A stretch of 64,000 nt of DNA from Camillea tinctor (taxonomy: Eukaryota; Ascomycota; Sordariomycetes; Xylariales; Xylariaceae): assembly GCA_022578605.1 (NCBI GenBank), contig MU394060.1, positions 797,534-861,533 of the forward strand. Reading direction: 5' to 3'. This document shows positions 13,244 through 24,260 of the stretch, in pieces (the stretch's first letter is position 1; each line of letters opens with the position of its first letter). The translations under genes were made by a program, and so were the position numbers. The notes beneath the pieces are model-generated. The model did not search any database. It had not been told where the DNA came from and saw only the letters and a program-made list of their open reading frames with translations.

Positions 13244-14666
13244 ATGTTGTCACGGACCTTCGTTCGTGCCTCTGCACGCGTCCTACGCCCTGCTGGCATC
13301 TCAGCTGCGTCCCGACCTGCTGCTGCTGCCTTCCTGCACACCACATCGCCTAAGTTCAATGCCAACAACAAGGACAAACGACCCCCTGCCCCTCCCCCCG
13401 GCTCCTATGCCCGTACCGATGACTCTATTACGGTCGAGTACCCCGAGGAAGATGCTATGCCTTCTTCCGCCCCGGTGCAGGGACGTGGTGGTTTGCATAT
13501 GAAGCGCACTCTTGCATCCTTCTCTCTCGAGGGTAAAGTTGGTGTTGTGACCGGAGGTGCTCGCGGATTGGGTCTCGTCATGGGTCAAGGCATCGTTATT
13601 AGTGGTGGCAACCTGGCTATTGTTGACATGAACAGTAAGTGCTTGTTCTACCTTCTCCCTCTGCTACCCTAGCAACTATCCCAAGCAAGAGAACAATCAA
13701 CCGCTAATCATTGGCACTTCTTACACAGAGGAGGAAGCTGAGCGCCAGGCTGCTGAGTTGGTCGAGGTGTTCCGAAAAGAGAACCCGGGTGCATCGAAAG
13801 TGCCCAAGGTCACAGCCCACTATGCCGATGTGTCCAATGCCGACTCGGTGCAGGAATGCATTGACGACGTCATCAAGGAGCATGGCAAAATCGACCATCT
13901 GGTCACTAGTGCTGGGTTCACCGAGAATTATAACGCAATCGATTACCCCATCGATCGGATCCGCAAGCTGTGGGCTGTTAATGTAGACGGCACATATCTT
14001 TTTGCCATCACGGTTGCCAAGCACCTCATGGAGCGTAAGGCCCCTGGTAGCATGGTCTTCATAGGCAGTATGTCAGGCTCCATCGTCAATGTTCCCCAGC
14101 CTCAAGCGTAAGTGCAGCAGCCAGCCCTGTGTGTGTGTGTGTATCGTGCATTGTTCCCTCGACTGGGAAAAAAAAGATTCCTATCTGTGGGACATGCATC
14201 AGTCCAGCAACATACTACTGAAGTTTAAAGGGGGTTTACTAACGACGATAATCTATGTTTCCAGTCCTTACAACAGCGCTAAGGCTGCCGTCCGGCACTT
14301 AGCTGCATCTCTAGCCGTCGAGTGGGCCCACGCTGGCATCCGTGTCAACTGCATCTCGCCTGGCTACATGTTGACCGCTCTGTAAGTCGATTGTCCTTTC
14401 TGCTCTGTCTTGAATCGATCGATCAAGCAGGTTTCCACTTGATACGAAAGGAAGTCAGAAAGCTAACCGTGTCTGCTTCAAACAGGACCGAGAAGATCCT
14501 TGATGAAAAGCCCGACCTCAAGCGACACTGGACCTCGCTCATTCCCCAGGGCAAGATGGGCCAACCCGCCGACCTCATGGGCCCTGTCACCTTCCTGCTC
14601 TCCGATGCAAGCCAATACGTCACTGGCGCAGATGTCCGTGTTGATGGTGGCTACACCCTGACTTAA
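13244..14666 (+). CDS. Mitochondrial short-chain dehydrogenase/reductase (polyol dehydrogenase-like)
   Basis: Four exons: 13244-13634, 13729-14107, 14265-14381 and 14486-14666. All introns are bounded by GTAAGT donors and CAG acceptors, and the product has 355 residues. Residues 1 to about 37 form an Arg/Ala/Ser-rich presequence ([16 protein letters not shown]), so import into mitochondria is likely. A Pro-rich linker follows, then a classical SDR domain: cofactor motif TGGARGLG at 103-110, TSAG in place of the usual NNAG, a catalytic serine near 246 (GSMSG), YNSAK at 259-263, and a C-terminal VDGGYTLT. The family oxidises or reduces polyols and ketoses with NAD(P). The closest recalled groups are fungal D-arabinitol 2-dehydrogenase, sorbose reductase and mannitol dehydrogenase; the substrate cannot be fixed from sequence. 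The CT-rich 5' flank fits a constitutive fungal promoter. Confidence 0.92.
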
Positions 14667-16827
14667 AAAGGGTATGCATGACTCGATGGATAACAAAAGT
14701 TTAGAAGGAGTTGGTTGGCTGGTTGGTTATCTAGCAGGACTGTGCTTCGCTTTCTTCGATACTGGCGATGATTGAGCTTTCTCTTGCCCCTATACCCATT
14801 TTTTTCATCGTTCATTTGGTGATGACGATGTATGCGTGCCCTCTTCATTTTGTTTTTAGCTGGGCAAAGCTTTCTGGGCAAGGAGGAGGAACTCTCTGGG
14901 GACAAATAGGCTCAGACAACATCAATGATGTATGAAGAAATGGGATTGGGTTCAGGCGGACTTCCTTGATTAGAAATGCCCTGATAGAAAATCAAACTGA
15001 TTCTTCGGGACCTCTCATGATTGATCAATAATTGCGACTTCTTATTTCTTTTTTTTTCTTTTTTAGCGTAAGCGAAACCTCGCATCATCATCAAGTCCAC
15101 TTCCCGTCCTCACATAGCCCCCCTTTACGTAAGGGGTGCTTAAGCACTCATATTGATACTGCAAGATTAGGTAGGTGTCCGATGTTATTTGGCGTAAGCA
15201 AGGTGAAAATGATATCACATCATATCGAGTGGGCAAGTTGTAAGTACTTAGTTTGAAATAATAATAATAATAACAGAAGAAAAAATAAACAAAGGGAAAA
15301 GAAAGAGAGAAAAAGAAGGAGAGTATGATATAGAGAGTAGGGGGGAGGGAGGATCTTGAACCCCCCTACTTTTTAATGACTTAAACCCTGTCCAGAGCAA
15401 TAGCCGTTCCGAATTCTGCCTTATTTCGTACTGCTTTCATCATAATTGGGACTTACAAGGGGAAATGAAACCCTCCTCTTCCCCTCCCACCTTTCTCTCT
15501 TTTACCCCAGATAAAAACCAATTATCAGGCACTTAGATATTATGAGGTGTTTTTTAATGGGCATGAAAAGGGAAAAGGAAAGTTAGGTGGTATCAGGTAT
15601 AAATCTATACGTCAACGATTTTACTTATGTCTCTATAGTTACTACAGTGCCTGTGTAACGTAGCTGCTTAGGTACTCTACACCAGTTATGGAAATGAATA
15701 CTGCTAGTCTAACGTTGGAGTGGAAGCTCCCGGGTCATTTTCGGTTGGCTGGCAGTTGGGTCGGAGAGAAAACGACTAAAGTCGGCGGTTCGGGCGATTG
15801 TTGGATCGAAAATGTCCCCCTTGACCTTGGGCTTTTCCCCAACCAACCAAATATCCTACATAGTAACGAACTTTACGTAGGGTACTAGGGTGCTGGAAAA
15901 AATCACACACAATAATTGAGTAGATACTTACATGACAGCATGGTAAGCTGGTAGTCATCTATTGATTGAAAAATTAAAGGAGAAAATCAAAGAATAAATG
16001 CATTAGATCGAGTACTTAATGTTGCGAATTAAGTGTTACACTTGGGGTGTAAAGCACTGCCTATATGAACCCATGTCACCACGTCGGTATAGCTTATACA
16101 GTCAGACAATGTCGACTTATATCCATAAACCTATCTTGGTATAGTATCAACCCATATTTGTTTTCTGCCCCCTCTATTTCGCTACTTTTATACAGCTACA
16201 TTGCACATCTTTGCATAGCATATCCCCTTCATGGAACCTGGACATAATAGAGTAATTGATATGGAACACCTGACTAGTTCGAGACATAGCCTAATATGAT
16301 ACTTTGTCGTTAGATTTAGGTTTCTTCGGGGGGATCAGCGAACTAGAAGGGCACGTTACGCCGGCTAATATAAATGGAATACGACTTTAATAGACGGGGG
16401 GATAGGGGGCCTTATATAGAGTGCATGCCGGCAGTTGTCGCTAGTGAAACTCCAAAAATGCACAACCGTTATTGTCTTATATGCGGGGAACAAGGGCAGA
16501 GGTCTTTGGTGGAATACGAGGCAATAGAGCGATATAAGAGTAGTTACGGGGTATTGTAATTCTACATAAAATGCATGCATACTATCTACGTAGGTCGTAT
16601 GTCACTTTATAGATGAGATGTATTTCATATTGATAGATACTTCCTTTAGTCTAATCTAATACAATATTGTTAATTAATAAATATTTTCTATCTCTATTTG
16701 AGGACGTCTATAGATACCCCTTTTTTCTATTACCTTCCGTCCCATCTGATAGGTCTGTAGCACAACGATAACATGATCTAGGAATATCGGTCTACACGCA
16801 CGCACGCACGCACGCGGACTCCTCGAC
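14667..16827. other. Intergenic, no gene supported
   Basis: No convincing gene was seen. Features are an ATA/AAT run near 15259-15272 followed by a purine-rich AGAGAAAAAG block (15285-15350), and A+T-rich DNA from 15990 to 16750. A (GCAC)n run lies at about 16796-16815, just past the stop of the cutinase-like gene on the other strand. Confidence 0.5.
16796..16815. repeat. GCAC microsatellite
   Basis: Four to five GCAC units lie immediately downstream of the minus-strand cutinase-like stop codon (16828-16830), probably in its 3' UTR. Confidence 0.7.
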
Positions 16828-17987
16828 TCACCAACCCAACATAACAAAGGACCTCACCCTCACTCCATACACCTCCACCTCCACCTCCACCTCACCTTCT
16901 TCGCCACTGTCCCTATAAACCTCCACCAGCTCCGCCGCCGCCCTCTCCACCGTCCCATCCAGCCCATACCAGAAGTGCTCCGGCGTAAGCATCCACCTCC
17001 TGAACCGGCCCCGGACCACATCCGCCGCGAACTGGCGCGCCAGCTTCGCCGCCTCCGCCGTCAGCACCGTCAGCAAGCCCCACATCGCGTGGATCTGGGC
17101 GCGGCTCAGCCGCGCGTCGTAGGTCCTGCTCCACGCGTGGAGAACCCAGGTGGTGTACCCTGCCATGTCGGACGGCGCCTCCGCGCGCATATGCCTGCAC
17201 AAGGGGTCTGGGGGCGCGGTGCTGCAGTAGGAGAGGACGCGCGTGGAGGGGCGGGGCGGCGGCCAGGCGCTGGGGTCCCAGGCCGAGAGCGGGTCCCCGA
17301 AGAGCCCGAGGGCGAGGAGCGGGGAGGGCCCCAGGTGCGAGAGCGATTTGCGGGCGCAGAGGCTGCCTTGGCTAGGAATAAAAGAGGTGAGAAAGAAGGT
17401 ATGGAAAATATGGGGGGGTGAGGAGACGAGGGTATGAGAGAGAGAGAGAGAGAAAGAGACAACTTACCTCCACCCCCAAGCCGCGATCTTAGCGTCCGGG
17501 CAGCGCTCGTGGTACTTCTGGATATCGCGGCCCATCGCCGCGGCGCAGCTGTTCGACCCGCCTTCTAGGATGTACCCCGGCAGGTCGGCCGGGTAGTCCT
17601 GTTTGCTGACGCCCTGGACCGCGACACGGATACCTTCCTCGGCCGCCTTGCTGTGCAGCGCGTCGTAGAACGGTCCGCCGACCCAGACACCTAGGTTTCT
17701 AAATGATATCGTTAGCTGCTGGATATGACTTTCTCTTTTTTCTTTCTTTCGACAACTAGTTCTTCTGCTCACCCTGTGTCGAAAGTGCCTCGAGCAAATA
17801 TCACCGCTAGCTCGGCACACTGTGCGCCTTCCTTGCCCTTGAGGATATCATCCCACTCGTTTGCAGAGACGGTCACTTCGCGCCGTGATATCGCTTTGTT
17901 GGCTACAGATGTGGCTTGGGGTAAGGAGGACAAGATAGCGAGGCTAGCGAGAGCTGTAGACCTCGCTAGCTTAGTAGGAGACGGCAT
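16828..17987 (-). CDS. Secreted cutinase-like serine esterase with long C-terminal extension
   Basis: Three exons on the minus strand (17987-17773, 17698-17468, 17371-16828) join in frame to 329 residues. The N terminus is a signal peptide (a Lys/Arg patch, then a Leu/Ala-rich core, to about residue 28). The cutinase/acetylxylan-esterase (CE5) pattern follows: FARGTFDTG, GPFYDAL, VQGV...YPA, and the nucleophile elbow GWSQG at 147-151. The second intron splits the catalytic Ser149 codon. C198 and C207 flank D204 (PPDPLC), the likely acid; H227 (VLHAW) is the best histidine candidate, but its spacing is unusual. The last 100 or so residues, ending in a Glu/Val repeat (EVEVEVEV), go beyond a normal cutinase of about 210-230 residues. 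The family hydrolyses cutin or other extracellular esters. Exon 3 is strikingly G+C-rich compared with the flanks. Confidence 0.8.
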
Positions 17988-20609
17988 GATATCTAGTGAT
18001 AGGTTTGGATCATTTATTATTGTTATTCTTTTGATAGAAACAGCAGGTCGTGGAGGTCAAATAGAGAGGTCTCAAGATCGATACTGTAGGCATCCAAATT
18101 TTCACGTTTCTTTTGATGGATTCCGCCTTGTTTAATATGCTAGCCCAGACGAGAAGCAAATAACGTGAATATATCACATGCATGCTCGTAAGTGGAATAT
18201 GTTTGGTGACGCATGTTCGGCTCCTACCCAATCGTTACGAGATGGAGGGTGGCTGCACGGTTGCCGTGTCTCTGAGTGTTTTCAAGCGAGAAAGCTGCCG
18301 CCATTAGCTTTTCACAAGGAATTCTGAGACTTGCCATCGAGGTAACCTTCTTTCCCATCATATGATGTACCAGCAGCCCAGCTACGTCGCAAACATTCTA
18401 TTTATATATGAAAATTAATTGCCACCGAACACGAGCCTCCTCCCTTACGTAGAAATCAAATGCATCCACCGCACGTTACGTGAACACCCGGCGCAGCTCG
18501 TCAATCGACCAATAGGATGAGACTTTTGAGTCCAATTTGTTAATTGCCTGCTAGATTCGGACACTGTGGGGCCGTTCCTGCAATGGGTCCGGTCCCCCGG
18601 AATCCCCGCCTAGTTCGGACCCTTATCCGACCCTCACTTAAACTTGTTGGCAATATTGAAAAATGACCAAAGATAACATGTTACATCTGTAATATCGTAG
18701 ATTGTAGGTATCTGTATAATCCAATACATCGACGGCCAACTTCTCTTGTCTAGTCTTGATTACCTTGGTAGTTTGTCTTCACATGTTACGAACAAACTTG
18801 TCTTGTACGACAATAAGATATGTTAACCGGGCACGAATGATGTTGGGTCATCTTAATTATTATAATCTCTTCCAAACAAGGGCAACATATCACATGCTAC
18901 AAGTCACACAGATCCTATATCCTTCAGTCATGTGCTGAATCGTGTCTCATTTGGGCTGTACAAGCGTGATAACTAGAATATATATGTGCATATTGACTAT
19001 TGTAACGAATGTCATGATATAGACGCCCTGCGACAACAAGACCAACTTATGACAGATACCAACGTATGCATGCAGAATGCAGTTATATAGTGATAAGTGA
19101 GGGTTATAAAAAAGAACGGATGAACACCGGGTACACATGGCGCTAATACACATTTGTGCTAGACAGCTAAAGAGGGAAAACCGCAAGTGCGCTACGAACA
19201 TAAACCCAATCCCTAGTCGCAATAAATGTATTCTTCGAGCTCCATCCAGACAAGTAGGCAGCGGATGTTGTTGCGAGCGTGAAAGGTGATATCGCAACCA
19301 GGACAAATATAGCTTGAGATGAGAAGGAACATCAAGTACTCGCTATGGACTCGAATCACTCGATGCTAAGCCGCGGCACAAAAGTGGTTGAGCCGTGTTG
19401 GAATAACGGTGCAAATAACACCACACAACCGATTCGACGGCCTGGGCCATGATAGGACAAATATTGTACCGATCGTGGTTGTCATAATTTTGGATCTAGC
19501 TCTCATTGGGTTAAATAATCTGGGTCGTTTAAGCCACAATAATAATCCTCATACCGAAGATATCGGATGTGATGATCGGTTCCTTAACTAACCGCATAGT
19601 TTAGGTATGTTAGCGGAAGTATTTGTTACGATTAGGTGTAACGGTCGGTTTCCTAACTAACCGATTCTGAACAATAGAGGCCTAGTCACGTATGGTAATG
19701 TCAGCTTATTGAGCAACCAAATTGTAATTCAAGCAGCCGACTACTATGGAAGTATGGAGTTCTATGGACTATATATATCTAAGGGTCGTCGACGGCTTCC
19801 TTTTCTGGTGCATACAGGAATGATATTGCGGGCAAGTGATGTGGCCCGTGCACATGGGGCTATATTTAACACCAAGTTGTAGTGTATATGATACATACTA
19901 GGTAATAAGTCGTGCCCCGCTCTGGAATACATATCAGATATCAAGATATGTAGAGGCATGTTGGCGACTTTACCGAAACTAGTTTATGGTGGATGCGCTA
20001 TGCCTCACCATCGCCTACATAATTGATATGCACAAATACTATCGATTATCAACTTCGCTATTGACGCTAATAACTACACCCTCACCTATGCTAGTTGCCA
20101 TCCGCCCCCTTAGTGATATGCTAGTCCACTGTCCTACATCACTGTTAAAGGGAGTTATGCCAGGAAGTGCTGCATTTGCTACACTATGTAGTCTTCGAAG
20201 GCTGCCCGATTGTAAACGAGGGGTAGTTGCAAGGGGTTCCCTCGGTAATGGGGTTGCTTTTGTTGACAGGCGGTAAATAATAAGTAGCACTTATTGGCGG
20301 TTAGAGAATGGTTTCGAGTGTTGTAATTGGCACTTACTAGGTAGTCAAAAAAAATGCAAACGAATGGAGATAAACCGGAAAATCTACTGTACCCAAGCAA
20401 TACCCTAGTTAGGTTGCTAGATCAACCTTAGGTAGGACCCGGACTCGCACACCATTTAAACCCCTCGGTCCACCCACAGCTCCATATATGTGCCCGAGGG
20501 TTCGACTTTCTAACAACATTGAAAGCCTTCAATCCTCACGGCACATTTCCCCCCAGAGCAGCAACAATACTCCTCGGCTCTCATTCGCACAACCCCATCG
20601 ATCATAAGC
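17988..20609. other. Intergenic with degraded repeat sequence
   Basis: No intact gene was seen. Around 19563-19670 a unit containing CGGTT(T)CCTAACTAACCG occurs twice in direct orientation, and a 19-base part of it recurs inverted near 37.45 kb. This suggests dispersed repeat remnants. A short TATA-like CCATATATG lies near 20482, upstream of the alpha-kinase start. Confidence 0.45.
19563..19670. repeat. Diverged direct repeat, also present inverted near 37.45 kb
   Basis: Two copies of a GATCGGTT(T)CC(T)TAACTAACCG-like unit lie about 65 bases apart. The second copy (ACGGTCGGTTTCCTAACTA, 19640-19658) matches the reverse complement of about 37453-37471 exactly over 19 bases. Confidence 0.55.
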
Positions 20610-21485
20610 ATGCGCGAGTGTGTTTCCTGTGGCCGCGACCTGCCTAGGTCGTCCTACACGGCCAATCAGTACTCCAAAGGAAAAGGCGTCTCACGCTGCG
20701 CGGGTTGCGTCCATGGACATCACTCTGATGTCCCGTCGGCCAGTGAGTCTGGGAGCGGCAGATATAACAACTCCAATTCAGCTGTCTTCCAAACCCATGC
20801 GCTCGATAATCCCTTCGCTTCAGGTGCGTTTCGATGGGTAGCTAAGGGGACCTACACCTCAGGCCCTCGCAGCGGCCAGGCATGCGTTTGCAAATGGTTC
20901 AAGACTGGGGCAGTCTTTGAGGCAGACTACTTCACGCTTGACATAAAAGCTGTCGACAAGGCCCTAGAGATTGTCAATAGATTCAACGACCTCGGCATAG
21001 TCAACAAGTCCGTCAAGATCAACGTGCCTGATGTATGGGTGTTCGTGGGAGGTGGGGACCGGGCAGGGCAAAATTACCTCAACGAGCCCTTTATCCAGAA
21101 CTACCAAAAGTTCAACAGCAATACCGGCTGGAACGACGACTCGAAGGCGTGGGGCGAGGCCATGCAAGCTCTCAGCCACTTCAGCTACCACGTCACCGGC
21201 GGCCAGTTCGTTCTATGCGACCTCCAGGGCGGCATCTACCGGGACGAAGTCGTCCTCTCAGACCCCGTCATCCTGTCGCGGAACCGCGACTACGGCGTGA
21301 CTGATCTTGGCTCCGACGGCATCAGCTCGTTCTTCAGCCAACATTGCTGCAACGACTTCTGTCGCCCGAACTGGACACAGCCCACGAACCCGGTGCAAAT
21401 CTACAGACCTGTCCAGGGTACTACCATGATACGACGAAACGTGCCAACGCAATATTCGCGACCCTATCGGACCTTCTACTCCTAA
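20610..21485 (+). CDS. Alpha-kinase (MHCK/EF2K family) with N-terminal CxxC zinc-binding segment
   Basis: A single uninterrupted exon of 291 residues. C4, C7, C30 and C33 form a small CxxC-x22-CxxC module, probably zinc-binding. A Ser/Gly linker is followed by an alpha-kinase domain at about 65-255: SGAFRWVAKG, a CVCKWFKTG segment with the likely ATP-binding Lys95, the NEPFIQNYQKFNSNTGW block, HFSYHVTGGQF, catalytic-loop DLQGG (204-208), LSDPVILS, YGVTDLG and the zinc motif HCCNDFC (245-251). All hallmark motifs are present, so it is probably an active atypical Ser/Thr kinase. Members include eEF2 kinase and myosin heavy-chain kinase, and fungi carry short stand-alone paralogues of unknown target. 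The upstream ATG context (ATAAGCATGCG) is acceptable. It is divergent from the minus-strand Rep-like gene only in orientation; no shared regulation is evident. Confidence 0.93.
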   Translation: MRECVSCGRDLPRSSYTANQYSKGKGVSRCAGCVHGHHSDVPSASESGSGRYNNSNSAVFQTHALDNPFASGAFRWVAKGTYTSGPRSGQACVCKWFKTGAVFEADYFTLDIKAVDKALEIVNRFNDLGIVNKSVKINVPDVWVFVGGGDRAGQNYLNEPFIQNYQKFNSNTGWNDDSKAWGEAMQALSHFSYHVTGGQFVLCDLQGGIYRDEVVLSDPVILSRNRDYGVTDLGSDGISSFFSQHCCNDFCRPNWTQPTNPVQIYRPVQGTTMIRRNVPTQYSRPYRTFYS

Positions 21486-22130
21486 CGGCTATAGGAGTTG
21501 AGTGGCTGCAGCATAATGGTATACTGCGTGAAGCAAGGCGGAGATGGGAGGGTAGAGGGTACTTTTGTTGTAAGAAGGTTATGGACTAAGACGTATATAC
21601 CGGCGTAACTAAGTTGGGGATAGGATCAATAGCACACCAAGAGATATGCTGACTAGGTATCTCTTGGAGACATCAACGGGAGATGCTCTGCTACTTATAC
21701 TGACTGGTACGCCACTCATCTGTCTTACCTCATAGTCACGTGATCCCCTTAAGGTGTCACGATCATGTATGCAGGCCAACTCCGCATAGCGTGTTATGTT
21801 AGTCAGGCACTTAGCGCAGTTCACTGCGTGGCTAGCTTAATGGCCTGCATTAGACTATCCGGTAGTTAGTGGGGGGACTGTACCCAAAGCTCAGTGGTAT
21901 TTGTCAGACGCTCGAGGTACCTAATATTTACCCCCTTACTCAACACGGCTATCAGGACCCTCTAGGCGTGGAAAACTCTAGAGGCTATTTGAGCAACATT
22001 TAGTATAAGTGAGTGGGGCTATAGTTCTTCTACTACAACGTACGTATCGGCTACTACAAGTGCAATTTATATCACCCTGTCACCAAGTCTACACCTCCTC
22101 GGCCGGTAGCCTCGTCCCGCCTTCTACATT
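21486..22130. other. Intergenic, nothing recognised
   Basis: This 645-base stretch separates the convergent ends of the alpha-kinase (plus) and Rep-like (minus) genes. I see no gene, RNA or clear repeat in it. Confidence 0.5.
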
Positions 22131-23559
22131 TTAACCAACAAGCGCCCCTGAAATGTGGACAGTGGTTACGTGAGAATCCCAGAGATCACGAAGTCGCTGT
22201 TCAAGTTCCAGCCTTGGGTCCTGGTTGAAGATAAAAATAGACGGGATGCCCCATCGAACGTACTCGGCTGGTTCGTATTTATCCCAGATACGGATGAATG
22301 GCTTCCCGGTAACGAACTTCAGCCACGGGAACGTGCGAATGTCGATATCTTTGAAAACCGCATATTTAGCTTCGAACGCGCTGCGAAGCGCCCGGAGGTC
22401 GTAGTCCGAGTTGCAGAAGATATGAGGGCCAAGCGACTGCGCCCACACAGTTTTGCCGGTTCGCGTAGCGCCAACTACGCAGAGGGATTTCTCTACTTTG
22501 CCTGTGAATTTCTCTGTTTCAGTATTTTCAGCTTGGTGGCTTGCTCCTCTATTTCATTCTTACCTTCTCGTACGAGGCTATTCGCCCAATTGCTCATGTC
22601 GCTTGGGAGTGCCTCTATTCCTTCTTCGAGCACACGTGGGGGGTTCGCAGGAATACGCCATTGATAGGTTTGTCGGGCATACTCTTTGATTTCCAGAAAT
22701 CTCGGGATGAGGACTCCTGGATGCTCTTTTTCCATTCGATTTAGAAACTCGTCTTCGGAAGTGGAAGAAAGAACATCACGGCTAACCCCGGGAGGAATCG
22801 CACGCTGGGGATTGGCAAGAGCTACGTTGGGTGTAAGTTAATGTGCCGAAATCACTACTTCTAAAAGTAATTTGTTTGTATAACTTACGATGCTTCGGGT
22901 CTATTTTCACTGTCGGTGGTGCTGTTCCCTCCTTACCGAGATAGGTAGGTTTATCATCTTGGAGGTCTTCACTGCTTCCCACCACGAATAGTCCACTTCG
23001 GCCTTCCATATAGGTCTCTGCTCTTTCTACCTCCCATTCCTGTTTCTGTAGAGGTTGCACGTTCCAGGGTTCTTGCCGGTGATTATTTGCGAGTTCGCAA
23101 TATCTAGCGACACGGGGTTTGTTCCACCTCAGCAGCATATGGCAACCTGCAATGGCGGGCTTCTCGAAGAGTACTCGGGCTTCTAGCAACGCAGGACGGT
23201 ACCGGTTCACTATCAAGAAAGGAGGTCAGCGGTAGGGATATTTAGACAGTTTTTGATTCAAGATACATGTCTCGGGACAAGGCCCATAAATCAAGCCAGG
23301 ATGAGACTCGGGAGATTTAGACACACTAAAGAAGGTCATGAAAAACTGCAAGGAAAAGACTAACTTACAGATAGCTTCCAGTTCGTCCTTGGTCACATCC
23401 TCAAAGTCCCAAAAGTGCGCTTCGTGGTATTGCGAAGAAAGTAGGGGTCCTACAAAGCTCAGCTTACTACATACATGATACCTCAACCCCTATCTACCTA
23501 CCATGGATCCTGCTAGGCGCGCCAACTTGGGCTAAAAACCTATCCCATTGGCAAGCCAT
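22131..23559 (-). CDS. Endogenous CRESS-DNA-virus-like Rep protein, intron-containing
   Basis: Five exons on the minus strand: 23559-23502, 23449-23369, 23209-22889, 22821-22564 and 22513-22131. GT-AG borders join in frame to about 366 residues, the usual length of geminivirus/genomovirus-type Rep. The C-terminal superfamily-3 helicase is well kept: Walker A GATRTGKT (254-261) followed by a WAQSLGPH block, Walker B VFKDID (292-297), and motif C IFIFNQDP with Asn336. The N-terminal HUH nuclease looks decayed: motif I reads LLSSQ, motif II H-M-L (H70) after an E...G spacing, a GRS-like NVQPL, and motif III YMEG with Tyr113 but no YxxK lysine. Viral Rep nicks and unwinds circular ssDNA for rolling-circle replication; here nicking is probably lost. 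The introns and nuclear flanks argue for an old integration. The joined product is not written out. Alternatively it is a decaying relic. Confidence 0.82.
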
Positions 23560-23981
23560 TGTTTCCGCCAATTTCCGAGTGATAAAACAGTAGTATGGAA
23601 ACACAATCGGGGGAGGGGGGAGGTTTCTGTCATGTAGCGTCCTCAGACACGAATATATATATATATATTGTTTTGTGGGATTTGGGCAACGGAATTGTGA
23701 GGCGAGCCTTGCGCCCAGAAAAGAATATGCGAATTTATGCAGGTTGGAGCTGTGATCGCACATCTGAGTGGCCGTGTCTCTCGTAATCCCTAATGCATCC
23801 TTGCCTAATATAACTTTTATGTACTGAATAAGTGGGCGCTCTCGTCCTGTTAATAATAATTTTGCCTGCTATAGAAACGGGTTGATAAGCCATGTTTTTT
23901 TTTTTCTAAGTTTGTTGCGCCTCATAATAAGTCTAGGTTAGGTAAACATTTATTGTGTATGTACTATATAGGAACCAAGAG
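23560..23981. other. Upstream of the Rep-like gene
   Basis: Probable promoter and 5' flank of the minus-strand Rep-like gene. It contains a (TA)n tract at 23655-23668 and a T run at 23895-23906. No gene is seen. Confidence 0.4.
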
Positions 23982-23998
23982 GGGTTAGTAAACAGTAA
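23982..23998 (+). repeat. Left imperfect terminal inverted repeat of the A+T island
   Basis: GGGTTAGTAAACAGTAA pairs, with one gap and two mismatches over the first 16 positions, with the reverse complement of the right boundary at 31813-31829. Confidence 0.45.
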
Positions 23999-24159
23999 AT
24001 TTATAGTAAATACATAGTTTAATAATATTAACTATTAAAAGTTTTTTAATAAGTAATAAACCGTTAGTTATTATAAACTATTTAATTTTTTTAAACATTT
24101 AATATATTTTTAATAGTTAAACGTTTTAACGTTAAAAAAATTAATGTTTAAAGATTATT

Positions 24160-24260
24160 AAGCGTTAATTTTTTTAAGCGTTAAAAATATTAAACGTTAA
24201 AAATTTTCTTAAGCGTTAAAAAAAATTTAAACGTCGAAAATTTTCAATAAAAAGCGTTAA
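24160..24260 (+). repeat. Iterated AAGCGTTAA motif, left end of the island
   Basis: Exact copies of AAGCGTTAA start at 24160, 24176, 24211 and 24252, with AAACGTTAA variants between them. One exact copy in opposite orientation lies at 31652-31660 near the right end. Confidence 0.6.

Noticed and set aside
18947..19306. Minus-strand 119-codon frame with hydrophobic stretches
   Set aside because: No coherent signal or membrane pattern; alternate frames look equally plausible in fragments, so at most a relic.
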